DNA of 64,000 nt from Crocinitomicaceae bacterium (GTDB lineage: Bacteria > Bacteroidota > Bacteroidia > Flavobacteriales_D > Crocinitomicaceae), in NCBI GenBank assembly GCA_023262855.1, contig JALQYQ010000035.1, positions 1 to 64,000 on the forward strand. The letters are read 5' to 3'. Every line of letters begins with the position of its first letter. Position 1 is the stretch's first letter. Shown here one piece after another: positions 1-9,200 of this stretch. The notes under the pieces were generated by a model. That model did not search any database and was not told the DNA's origin. It saw only the letters and a program-made list of their open reading frames with translations. The translations under genes were made by a program, and so were the position numbers.

Positions 1-1
1 A

Positions 2-196
2 GATTCCTCGGTTTTTATTGTATTAGGATCAGTAGTTGTAAAACTGCTTTTAAGCATGGTTTTCGCACTTATTTTTATTTATGGAAATCGAATTGACAAG
101 CTGGGATTTCTAATAAGTTTTTTCCTTCCATATTTTATTTATTCAACCTTTGAAATTTATACGTTATTGTATAACTTGCGCGCTCTTAAAAATTAA
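2..196 (+). CDS. C-terminal end of a small membrane protein upstream of atpB (partial)
   Basis: The second reading frame is open from the window edge to a TAA at 194-196 and encodes about 64 residues, mostly hydrophobic, with two likely membrane segments separated by a short polar turn (GNRIDK). It ends 16 bases before the atpB start on the same strand. In Bacteroidota, small AtpI/AtpZ-like or uncharacterised membrane proteins commonly precede atpB, and this fits that slot. I cannot assign a family from the fragment. The 5' end lies outside the window. Confidence 0.6.
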   Translation, partial: DSSVFIVLGSVVVKLLLSMVFALIFIYGNRIDKLGFLISFFLPYFIYSTFEIYTLLYNLRALKN

Positions 197-212
197 CAAA
201 ATCTTAAAATAG

Positions 213-1352
213 ATGCGCAGAAGTGGCTTTTTTACTAAAAAACTGAATTCATTTTTAATGTTTTCTGCTATTTTTTGTTTTTCTTTTCTTCCTGGCTACA
301 GTAATGAAGTAGAAAATCATTCAGAAAACCATGCAGAAATTGCAGATTCAGCAGCGGTACACGAGGGTGTAAATTCAGATTCTTCACATGCAGAGCACGG
401 CGAAGAGAAATTCAATGCATCAGAATTAATTTTAGAGCATATTGCTGATAGTCATGATTGGCATTTATGGGGACATACTTCAGTTCATTTACCAATAATT
501 TTATACACAGATAAAGGCTTTGAGTGTTTCTCATCAGGTAAATTTAACCATGGACACGATAAGGTAGTTGGTAAGCATTATACATACGCTATTGAGCATG
601 AGCACATTAAAGTTGTAAATGCAGATGGCACTATCAACGAAGAAGCATCAAAAGCTATTGTAGATATTTCAATTACTAAAAACGTGATGTCGATGTTCTT
701 ATCGATGATCATTTTGATGTTAATATTCACATCAGTAGCGTCAGCATACAAGAAAAGAGAAGGTAAAGCACCTAAAGGGTTCCAATCTTTAATCGAGCCG
801 ATTATTTTATTTGTTCGTGATGAGATTGCTAAACCGAACTTAGGTTACAAGTATGCTAGATTCATGCCATTCTTATTAACGATATTCTTCTTCATCTGGG
901 TAAATAACATTATTGGTTTAGTACCATTTTTCCCAGGAGGAGCTAACTTAACAGGAAATATTGCTTTCACAGTAGTAATGGGAGTAATTACATTCATCGT
1001 TACGAATGTGAACGGAAATAAATCATATTGGAAGCATATCTTTTTACCACATGTTCCATGGTGGTTATATCCGATTATGATTCCGGTAGAGATTATCGGG
1101 GTATTATCAAAGCCATTTGCTTTAATTGTCCGTTTGTTTGCAAACATCACAGCGGGTCACATTATCGTATTGAGTTTGATATGCTTAATATTCATTTTCA
1201 AAACAATCATGATTGCACCGGTATCGGTAGGTTTCGTATTGTTTATGGATGTGTTAGAGCTTTTAGTAGCATTTTTACAGGCCTTCATCTTTACAATGTT
1301 AACAGCATTGTTTATCGGAACAGCGGTTGCTGAACCACATGGAGATCATTAA
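213..1352 (+). CDS. atpB: F1Fo ATP synthase subunit a
   Basis: This is the membrane stator subunit that forms the proton half-channels against the c-ring. The 379-residue protein has a hydrophobic, signal-like N-terminus, then a long His/Glu-rich extension (about residues 30-140) usual in Bacteroidota AtpB, then five or more membrane helices. The essential arginine lies in the IVRLFANITAGH segment (about R307), and the conserved C-terminal helix is present. The C-terminus EPHGDH is also usual for the phylum. It is followed after 37 bases by atpE on the same strand. The ATG at 213 gives the signal-like start and is preferred over a later Met at residue 16. Confidence 0.97.
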   Translation: MRRSGFFTKKLNSFLMFSAIFCFSFLPGYSNEVENHSENHAEIADSAAVHEGVNSDSSHAEHGEEKFNASELILEHIADSHDWHLWGHTSVHLPIILYTDKGFECFSSGKFNHGHDKVVGKHYTYAIEHEHIKVVNADGTINEEASKAIVDISITKNVMSMFLSMIILMLIFTSVASAYKKREGKAPKGFQSLIEPIILFVRDEIAKPNLGYKYARFMPFLLTIFFFIWVNNIIGLVPFFPGGANLTGNIAFTVVMGVITFIVTNVNGNKSYWKHIFLPHVPWWLYPIMIPVEIIGVLSKPFALIVRLFANITAGHIIVLSLICLIFIFKTIMIAPVSVGFVLFMDVLELLVAFLQAFIFTMLTALFIGTAVAEPHGDH

Positions 1353-1383
1353 TAGATAGAATTTAATTTTTAACTTAAAATAA

Positions 1384-1599
<216 letters not shown>

Positions 1600-1605
1600 T
1601 CCAAC

Positions 1606-1640
1606 AAAAAGCCTGTTGCGTTTGGCAACGGGCTTTTTTA
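1606..1640 (+). terminator. Intra-operon terminator or attenuator between atpE and atpF
   Basis: The left arm at 1611-1619 (gcctgttgc) pairs with the right arm at 1625-1633 (gcaacgggc) over nine pairs, one of them G-U, with a 5-base loop. Six T follow at 1634-1639. It has the form of an intrinsic terminator but lies inside the atp operon, 43 bases before atpF. Partial termination here would give more atpE than downstream message, matching the high copy number of subunit c. Confidence 0.75.
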
Positions 1641-1682
1641 AGATTCTTGTAATTTAAATTTTAAAAAACATCAAATAAAGAT

Positions 1683-2177
1683 ATGGATATAGTTACTCCA
1701 AGTTTAGGATTGGTATTTTGGACCAGCATTTCTTTCTTATTGTTATTATTCTTGTTAGGCAAGTTCGCTTGGAAACCTATCATGAAAGCATTAGATGAAC
1801 GTGAGCGTTCTATCGAAGAAGCTTTAAGTTCAGCGGAGAAAGCAAAAGAAGAATTAGCGAGATTAAATAACGAAAGCGAGCAATTATTAAAAGAAGCTAG
1901 AGCTGAGCGTGATTTAATTTTGAAAGAAGCTAAACAATTACGTGATAATACAATTGCTGAAGCAAAAGGATTAGCTCAAGTTGAAGCAAACAAGATGATC
2001 GAAAAAGCGAAAGTTGAAATCGATAATCAAAAGAATGCAGCTTTAGCAGAAGTTAAAAATCAAGTTGCTACATTATCAATTGATATCGCAGAAAAAGTAT
2101 TGCGTAAGCAATTAGAAGATAAATCGAAACAAGAAAATTTAGTTGCCGATTTATTAAAAGAAGTGAAGTTAAGCTAA
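1683..2177 (+). CDS. atpF: F1Fo ATP synthase subunit b
   Basis: This is the peripheral stalk subunit that ties subunit a to the F1 head. The 164-residue protein has one N-terminal membrane helix (about residues 8-27) and then a long, highly charged coiled coil rich in Glu, Lys and Ala. This is the standard architecture and length for bacterial subunit b. It lies between the atpE terminator hairpin and atpH in the usual order. The ATG at 1683 begins MDIVTPSLG, a common Bacteroidota b-subunit start. Confidence 0.96.
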   Translation: MDIVTPSLGLVFWTSISFLLLLFLLGKFAWKPIMKALDERERSIEEALSSAEKAKEELARLNNESEQLLKEARAERDLILKEAKQLRDNTIAEAKGLAQVEANKMIEKAKVEIDNQKNAALAEVKNQVATLSIDIAEKVLRKQLEDKSKQENLVADLLKEVKLS

Positions 2178-2205
2178 TTAAAAGCGAAACGAAAAATTAA
2201 AGGAT

Positions 2206-2742
2206 ATGTCAGAAATTAGAGTTGCCACCAGATATGCCAAATCACTAATAGATCTTGCGATTGAACGCAATGAGCTAGAACGTGTAAAGCAAGATATCGA
2301 TTTATTTTTATCTGCTGCTAAATCGAGTTCAGAGTTAGTTGCAGTATTAAAAAATCCTATCGTACCTATTGATAAGAAATTAAAAATAGTGAAAGGTTTA
2401 TTTAGTGCGCAAGTAAGTAATACAACACAATCTTTTTTTGATATCGTAGTGAATAAAGCTAGAGCTGAAGTGCTATATGGTACAGCAGTTGAATTTATTC
2501 ATCAATACAATGAAAAGAAAAATATTCTAAAAGCTAAGATTGTTTCTGCTGTTGCATTAAATGATGCATCGAGAAAAGAAGTAATTAGCATTGTAGAAAA
2601 AGCAACAAGTAAGCAAGTGGTACTTGAAGAGAAAGTAGATGCAAATTTAATTGGAGGTTTCTTATTAACAGTAGGAGATAAACAATTCGATACAAGTATT
2701 GCAAAGAGCTTACAGAATTTAAAAAAGAGTTTTAGTAACTAA
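2206..2742 (+). CDS. atpH: F1Fo ATP synthase subunit delta
   Basis: The delta subunit caps the F1 head and joins it to the b stalk. The 178-residue protein has the N-terminal helical OSCP domain (RVATRYAKSLIDLA near residue 5) and the conserved C-terminal segment ending in the Gly-Gly-Phe motif (LIGGFLLTVGDKQFD, about residues 147-161). Length and position between atpF and atpA are normal. The gap to atpA is 28 bases, with no terminator seen. Confidence 0.96.
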   Translation: MSEIRVATRYAKSLIDLAIERNELERVKQDIDLFLSAAKSSSELVAVLKNPIVPIDKKLKIVKGLFSAQVSNTTQSFFDIVVNKARAEVLYGTAVEFIHQYNEKKNILKAKIVSAVALNDASRKEVISIVEKATSKQVVLEEKVDANLIGGFLLTVGDKQFDTSIAKSLQNLKKSFSN

Positions 2743-2770
2743 TACAAACATTATATAAACACATAATATT

Positions 2771-4345
2771 ATGGTAGAAGTAAGACCAGATGAAGTATCG
2801 GCGATCTTAAGACAGCAATTGTCGGGCTTCAAGTCAGAATCTGAATTAGAAGAAGTTGGTACAGTATTGCAAGTAGGTGATGGTATTGCACGCGTTTACG
2901 GATTGACGAAAGTACAATCAGGTGAGCTTGTGGAATTCGATAACGGTTTGCAAGGTATTGTATTGAACTTAGAAGAAGACAACGTGGGTGTGGTATTGTT
3001 GGGAAGTTCTGATAAGATCAAAGAAGGTGATACTATTAAACGTACAAAGAAAATTGCCTCTATTAAAGTTGGTGATGGAATGTTAGGACGTGTAGTAAAC
3101 ACATTAGGTTTACCTATCGATGGTAAAGGTCCTATTTCAGGTAATTTATATGAGATGCCAATCGAGCGTAAAGCTCCAGGGGTTATCTACCGTCAACCTG
3201 TAAATGAGCCATTACAAACTGGTTTGAAAGCTATCGACGCAATGATTCCAGTAGGTCGTGGACAACGTGAGTTGATCATTGGTGACCGTCAAACAGGTAA
3301 AACAACTGTTGCGATTGATACAATCATTAACCAACGTGAATTCTACGATAGAGGAGAGCCTGTTTTCTGTATCTATGTTGCAATCGGACAAAAAGGTTCA
3401 ACTGTAGCTGGAATCGTTAAGAAATTAGAAGATGCTGGTGCAATGGCATATACAGTAATCGTTGCTGCAAATGCATCAGATCCTGCTACTATGCAGTTCT
3501 ATGCTCCAATGACTGGTGCTGCAATTGGTGAGTTCTTCCGTGATTCTGGACGTCCAGCATTGATTATTTATGATGATTTATCGAAACAAGCGGTAGCTTA
3601 CCGTGAGGTTTCTCTTTTATTACGTCGTCCTCCAGGTCGTGAGGCTTACCCAGGTGACGTATTCTACTTACACTCACGTTTATTGGAAAGAGCTGCGAAA
3701 ATTATCGCTGATGATGCAATTGCTGCTCAAATGAACGATTTACCAGATTCAATTAAGCACTTGGTAAAAGGTTGAGGTTCTTTAACTGCATTACCAATTA
3801 TCGAAACACAGGCGGGTGACGTTTCTGCGTACATTCCAACAAACGTAATTTCGATTACAGACGGACAGATTTTCTTGGAGTCTGATTTATTCAACGCTGG
3901 TATTCGTCCTGCAATCAACGTTGGTATCTCTGTATCACGTGTAGGAGGTAACGCGCAAATTAAATCAATGAAGAAAGTTGCTGGTACCTTGAAATTAGAT
4001 CAAGCACAGTACCGTGAGTTGGAAGCGTTTGCGAAATTTGGATCTGATTTAGATCAAGCAACTAAATCTGTATTGGATAAAGGAGCTCGTAACGTGGAAA
4101 TCTTGAAACAACGTGAAGGAGATCCAATGTCAGTTGAAAAACAAATTGCGATTATCTATGTTGGAACAAAAGGTTTAATGCAAAATGTTCCAGTAAACAA
4201 AGTGAAAGAATTCGAAAAAGAATACTTGAACTATTTAGAGGCAAAACATGCTGATGTATTGGTTGCATTGAAAGCTGGTAAATATACAGATGAGATCACA
4301 GATACATTGACAAAAGTTGCTAAAGAATTAGCTGATAAATACTAA
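2771..4345 (+). pseudogene. atpA: F1Fo ATP synthase subunit alpha, interrupted by an in-frame TGA
   Basis: The frame from ATG 2771 to TAA 4345 encodes a full-length alpha subunit of about 524 codons. The Walker A motif GDRQTGKT lies near residues 171-178 and the C-terminal alpha/beta domain is intact. Codon 335, at 3773-3775, is TGA. The flanking codons read K-G-stop-G-S-L-T-A-L-P, where the family has the invariant GGGSLTALP, so the stop replaces Gly. One base change, GGA to TGA, explains it, and the frame is kept on both sides. Read literally, the product would be a 334-residue fragment without the end of the catalytic-interface domain and the C-terminal bundle. Because alpha is indispensable to the complex and the rest is undamaged, a sequencing or assembly error, or a recent mutation, is more likely than an old pseudogene. 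Confidence 0.9.
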
Positions 4346-4359
4346 ACAATTTTGAATTT

Positions 4360-4388
4360 GGGATTCGTGATTTCTAATTACGAATCCC
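4360..4388. repeat. Inverted repeat between atpA and atpG
   Basis: Perfect 9-base arms gggattcgt (4360-4368) and acgaatccc (4380-4388) flank an 11-base loop. There is no T-tract, so it is not a classical terminator. The reverse complement of its core (aattagaaatcac) recurs just after atpG at about 5363-5375, so the element seems to be a small intergenic repeat bracketing atpG in opposite orientations. Confidence 0.55.
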
Positions 4389-4412
4389 GAATCCTGAATC
4401 TTGAATTATATT

Positions 4413-5288
4413 ATGCCAAGTTTAAAGGAAATACGAAATAGAATCACCTCAGTAGGTTCAACAATGCAAATCACTTCAGCAATGAAGATGGTGTCTGCTG
4501 CAAAGTTGAAAAGAGCGCAAGATGCAATTACACAAATGCGTCCTTACTCTGAAAAACTACAAGAGATTCTTAGCAATTTAAGTGCAACCTTGGATTTATC
4601 TGAAAACGCATTTTCTGACACACGCGAAGTGAAAAACGTATTGATCGTTGGTATTACTTCAAATCGTGGATTGTGTGGTGGTTTTAATAATAATGTTATT
4701 AAACGTGTTACGCAATTGGTGAATGAAGAATACAAAGATGCAAATCCACGTGTTCTTTGTTTAGGAAAGAAAATTCGCGATTCTTACAAACGTTCTGATG
4801 CTTATTTCATCAATGATGCTTTGGAGCCTGTGGAAGATATTTTCAATGCATTGAATTTCGAAAACACAACTGTAATTGCAAACGAATTGATGCGCATGTT
4901 TACAGCGAAAGAGTTCGATAAAGTAGTTGTGGTTTATAACCGTTTCGTTAACGCAGCGACACAAGATGTTCGTACTGAACAATACTTGCCAATTGTTCCA
5001 ACAGTTCAAGAAGATAGTTCATCTGCTGGTGATTATATTTTCGAACCAACGAAGGCTGAAATTGTTGCTGATTTGATTCCTAAATCGTTGAAAATTCAAT
5101 TGTTTAAAGGATTGTTAGATTCGAATGCTGCTGAACACGGAGCTCGTATGACAGCAATGCACAAAGCAACAGATAATGCAAGTGAATTACAAAAAAGCTT
5201 GAAATTGTCTTACAATAAAGCGCGTCAAGCAGCAATTACTAACGAGATCTTAGAAATCGTTGGTGGTGCTGAAGCATTGAATAGTTAA
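4413..5288 (+). CDS. atpG: F1Fo ATP synthase subunit gamma
   Basis: This is the central rotor shaft subunit. From ATG 4413 the product is 291 residues and begins MPSLKEIRNRI, the usual gamma start; an in-frame TTG at 4401 is less likely. The N-terminal helix has the conserved ITSAMKMVSAAKL segment, and the C-terminal helix ends with the conserved KARQAAITNEILEIVGGAEAL region. Length is normal for the family. It is the last gene of the cluster and is followed by a strong terminator. The beta and epsilon genes (atpD, atpC) are not here, as expected for the split Bacteroidota arrangement. Confidence 0.97.
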   Translation: MPSLKEIRNRITSVGSTMQITSAMKMVSAAKLKRAQDAITQMRPYSEKLQEILSNLSATLDLSENAFSDTREVKNVLIVGITSNRGLCGGFNNNVIKRVTQLVNEEYKDANPRVLCLGKKIRDSYKRSDAYFINDALEPVEDIFNALNFENTTVIANELMRMFTAKEFDKVVVVYNRFVNAATQDVRTEQYLPIVPTVQEDSSSAGDYIFEPTKAEIVADLIPKSLKIQLFKGLLDSNAAEHGARMTAMHKATDNASELQKSLKLSYNKARQAAITNEILEIVGGAEALNS

Positions 5289-5310
5289 GAAACAATTTCT
5301 CAAGTCATAA

Positions 5311-5345
5311 AAAAAGCAGTATCGAACTTCGGTACTGCTTTTTTG
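5311..5345 (+). terminator. Terminator of the atp operon
   Basis: The stem gcagtatcgaa (5316-5326) pairs with ttcggtactgc (5329-5339), preceded by an A-run and followed by five T. It closes the plus-strand ATP synthase cluster and, because of the flanking A-run, may also serve the convergent minus-strand hydrolase. Confidence 0.8.
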
Positions 5346-5390
5346 TTTTTTAAAGAATCACGAATTAGAAATCACAAATCACAAATCGTG

Positions 5391-6152
5391 CTAACGTAAG
5401 CAAAATCCCAACACCGTATCAATAAATTCGTCCGGCGCTTCTGCATGCACCCAGTGTCCAGCTCCAAGGATTGTTTTTAGTTCTGAATCTGGAAAAAGTT
5501 CTTCCAATTCGTCAATGTCTTCATCTAAAATATAATTCGATAATTCTCCTCGAATAAACAATGTAGGAAGCATTACTTCGTGTTCTGGAATACGAGACAG
5601 AATATTTTCCATTTCGCGCTCTAAAACGCTTAAATTCATTCTCCAGGCTAATTGACCTTTCTCTTTCCAATACAAATTCTTCAAAAGGAATTGACGCACG
5701 CCTTCTGAGTCAATGTGCAACTTTAAAATAGCTTCAGCCTCACTACGAACTTTGATAGCATCCAAATCAATTGCGTGCATTCCTGCAAGAATATGTTGGT
5801 GGTGCATTGGATAGGACTTAGCGCCAATGTCAACAACTATCAATTTTTCCAATAACGATGCGTTTTGTTGGGCGAAAAGCATTGCTACTTTGCCGCCCAT
5901 TGAATGACCAAGTAAAATAGATTTTTTCAAATCTAAATCATTGTATAACTCTTTCAAGTCGTCGACCATAAGCTGATAGGAAAATTCATCAGACCAAGGA
6001 GAATGTCCATGATTTCTTAAATCCACCAAAATCACACGGTAATATTCGGCCAATTTCTTTGCATGTGTTTGCCAATTATCAGAAAAACCGAACAAACCAT
6101 GTAAAATAACCATTGGTTGTCCTTCTCCTAATTCGCGGTAATGAAGTTTCAT
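5391..6152 (-). CDS. Alpha/beta-fold hydrolase, YbfF-like esterase
   Basis: This is a 253-residue cytoplasmic alpha/beta hydrolase. The oxyanion segment HGLFG lies near residues 18-22. The nucleophile elbow GHSMGG places Ser at about residue 84. The likely catalytic His is in GAGHWVHAE near residue 234, and the conserved DLRNHGHS loop is at about 44-51. The overall pattern matches the YbfF acyl-CoA/ester hydrolase group, but the substrate cannot be told from sequence. It is convergent with atpG and stands alone; the next upstream gene on the strand begins far to the right. Confidence 0.85.
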   Translation of the reverse strand: MKLHYRELGEGQPMVILHGLFGFSDNWQTHAKKLAEYYRVILVDLRNHGHSPWSDEFSYQLMVDDLKELYNDLDLKKSILLGHSMGGKVAMLFAQQNASLLEKLIVVDIGAKSYPMHHQHILAGMHAIDLDAIKVRSEAEAILKLHIDSEGVRQFLLKNLYWKEKGQLAWRMNLSVLEREMENILSRIPEHEVMLPTLFIRGELSNYILDEDIDELEELFPDSELKTILGAGHWVHAEAPDEFIDTVLGFCLR

Positions 6153-6248
6153 ATTTATTCTCTCAATCGATGATTTTCGATGTTAAAATTAAGAAGAAAT
6201 GTCGGTTTGAAGGAATTTTAAATTGGATGTTTCGTAAAGAATTGGATA

Positions 6249-6275
6249 CAAAAAAAGGGACCGAAGTCCCTTTTG
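6249..6275 (-). terminator. Terminator for the 1519-residue secreted protein gene
   Basis: The arms aaaagggac and gtccctttt (6253-6261 and 6266-6274) flank a CGAA loop. The A-run on the plus strand at 6249-6256 gives a T-run on the minus strand, so this reads as an intrinsic terminator about 15 bases after the stop of the minus-strand gene ending at 6291. Confidence 0.8.
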
Positions 6276-6290
6276 AAGAATTGTTGTTAA

Positions 6291-9200
6291 TTAATTTTTA
6301 ATCAATTGCTTTATTTCTGTATTATCCAATAAATCAGAACGCATGATCAATGTGTAAATTCCTTTTGCAAGTTCATTTAAGTTAATGTTATAACTATTTG
6401 AGCCTGCATGAGCGTCATATTCATATTGCGCTATCAATCTTCCTGAATTATCATACATAGAAACAGAAATCGTTCCTTTACGTGCAGTAGTTAAATCAAA
6501 ATTAACGGATGAATTTGCCGGATTAGGGAATAATTCAGACAAAATTGTTTGATCCAAAGATCTGTTCAATGCAATTGTTTGTGAATAGCTGTACTGTCCA
6601 TCAAAATCCGTTTGCTTCAAGCGGTAATAATTAATTCCTTGATAAGGATTATAATCAAATTCTTGATAGTTCAAATGGGTTGTACTATTTCCTGCTCCGT
6701 CAACAATGGCAATTTCTTCAAAATCAATTCCATTTCTTGAACGCTCTAATGTGAAATAATCATTGTTATGCTCACTGACAGTTGTCCAAGTCAACAAATT
6801 ATCTTCTCCAACCATTTCACCCATAAAATTGATAAGTTCAATTGGAAGTGGTGTTGCTGATTGTGCCACTCCGAACACAGAAAAACCTGAAAGGCCATTT
6901 CTATTTACTTGGGTTGAAGTTGATGCTGCACATGTTCCATCAAGAATCCACCCTGGCATTGGTCCAATTGCTGGTTTTTTCATAATGGTCCAACCTGAAT
7001 AGATATTTGTAACATTCGTTGGATAAAGTGACATATTGTAAGTTGATGCAGTATTTGGAGTTGCTGTCAATGTCCAGTAACCATTGTTCATTGCATCCAT
7101 GCTAAAGGTTGTTCCACAATCTGTACCGCCTTGAACTGGTGGTAAGATAGACCAAATGTCAAATCTAGAATCAATATAAGTATTTGTGTTAGATGTGAAT
7201 GCTGTAACTGCACGTTGGAATCCTTTTGTAACATTTCCTACAGGCCAGTTATAAGTTCCCGAAGCTGCAGTGTAACGTCTTAAATTTCCATCAACGAAAC
7301 TTGTTGTAGTTCCAGTTGACACAGAGGCAGGTGTCGAATTGTTAACTTCCACTCTCAGAGCGCCAGTAGTAATCGTACCTTGATTAAAGGTAAGTGTTCC
7401 TGTCGTAGCACGAATGAACATGTTCGTTTGAAGATTAACACCTGAACCAATTGCTCCTGTGTTATTCATGATAACATTGTTCAAATCTAATTGTGTTGAA
7501 CCTTGGTTGTAGTTTTGAACTCCTGATCCATTAAATTCTAATGTACCAGCTAAAACAGGTGGTCCAGCAAGGTACGTATTCGAATAGGTTGAATTTCCGT
7601 TTGCATTGTAGAAGTTTCCTCCAATTGTAACATATTTACCATTTGAATTGAAGATACTCGTATTGTTTGTTGTTGTAAACGTACCAGCAATTTCAATATC
7701 ATTATTCAAAACAACTGTACCAGCAGATTTTGTAACTGTAAGATTTCCAAATTTACTTGTCCCAACAAGGTTACCAGTTACATTTTGAGTTCCTGATCCC
7801 ATGAATAAAATGGTAGATGTAGGATGACAAACAACCGTTCCGTAGTTCGTAAAGTTTCCACAAACTTGTAGTACAGAATTAGCTTGTAATGTAAGTGTTG
7901 CTCCTGGCTGAATTGTAATATCTCGCACCGCTCTTGTTGTAGACGCAGCAACGATTGGTTCATTAGCTACTGCAGCAACGAAGGCATCAATTCCACAAGT
8001 TGGTGAATTACATCCTCCCCAATTGTTCACATTATTCACCTCAGTTGGTGTAGTTGCATCACCGCCAGACCAATATACTTCAGCAGTTCCAGTTGCAGCG
8101 GCATAATTGATAACTGCATTTCCTCCTCCAGTTAAAAATTCAATTCTAAAACCAGAAGTACTATTTGAGAAATTACTTACTGCAATTAGATATTCATCTC
8201 CAGCCACAGCATTGATTGTAGGTTCATATGCTGCAGAATAAGTTGTAGAAGGATTATATCCACCACCACATTGCGGACAAACTGTTCCTGATAGACTTGA
8301 AGGGGCATTTCCTCCGGTACCTACACCAGTTACTCCTAAATAGGAATAGTTACAAGCAATTGGAGGAGCTGTACCTGCAGCAATTTGAGAACAATTGTAA
8401 AAATCCGTTCCTAATACACCGCCCGAACCATTTGCAGTTTGCCATACTCCAAAATCATAATCTGTTGAACTTTCAGAGGCAGAAATGAAATCATTTGGAA
8501 CAATGTTGAAATTTAATGTACCTCCTGTTGAAATTGGAACTCTATACCAAACTACATTTCTTTCTCCTGATGCCAAACAATAAGATGTTGGGATATCACA
8601 AATATTTCCATTTCCGCTATAACCGGGATTTGAGACAGACATTGTAGATTGACAAACTGGATTTGGTTGGCTACAATCTTGACCTTGAATTCCAGGTAAA
8701 ACAGTAACGGTAGGATCAATAGCAGTTATTGTAAAGTTTCCAGTAGCGTTCGATTCACCATCAACACGAATGTAAACGGTTGTTCCTGCTGACCCTGTAA
8801 TTGTCAATTGTGACATATAATTGGTAGAGTTTCCACAATACCCAATATCTGTATTCGCACTTAGGAAAGTTAAACTTGCACATGTACCACTATAAGCTGC
8901 AATTTGTGTATTCGTTAATGTTCCTGCAGTCGTTTTAACAAACAATTGACCAGATGCAGGTATTACAGCACTGAACCATACAGTATTAACGTTACCAGTT
9001 GTCCATGCTGCAGGTACTGCTGGTTCGCCTAAACCTCCTGTACAATTGTTGTCACCAAATATAGATGTTCCAAGTGGAATTGCTGTTGCTCCAGCGCAAA
9101 CATCGTTGGAAGGAGTTCCTCCTAATGAAGTAAGTTGAATGTCATAATTAACAAAAGAAGGCGAAGACCATGTATCAACAATGACATAATAGGTTCCTGC

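Noticed and set aside
3773-3775. Genetic code change (UGA as Gly or Trp) or selenocysteine at the atpA TGA
   Set aside because: TGA ends atpE, tdk and murF-alr at family-normal lengths, and no other gene has an in-frame TGA. The family residue is Gly, and I saw no SECIS-like hairpin requirement met after the codon.
6763-8488. Frames antisense to the 1519-residue T9SS gene
   Set aside because: The minus-strand protein has a signal peptide, repeats and a sorting domain; the antisense frames have none.
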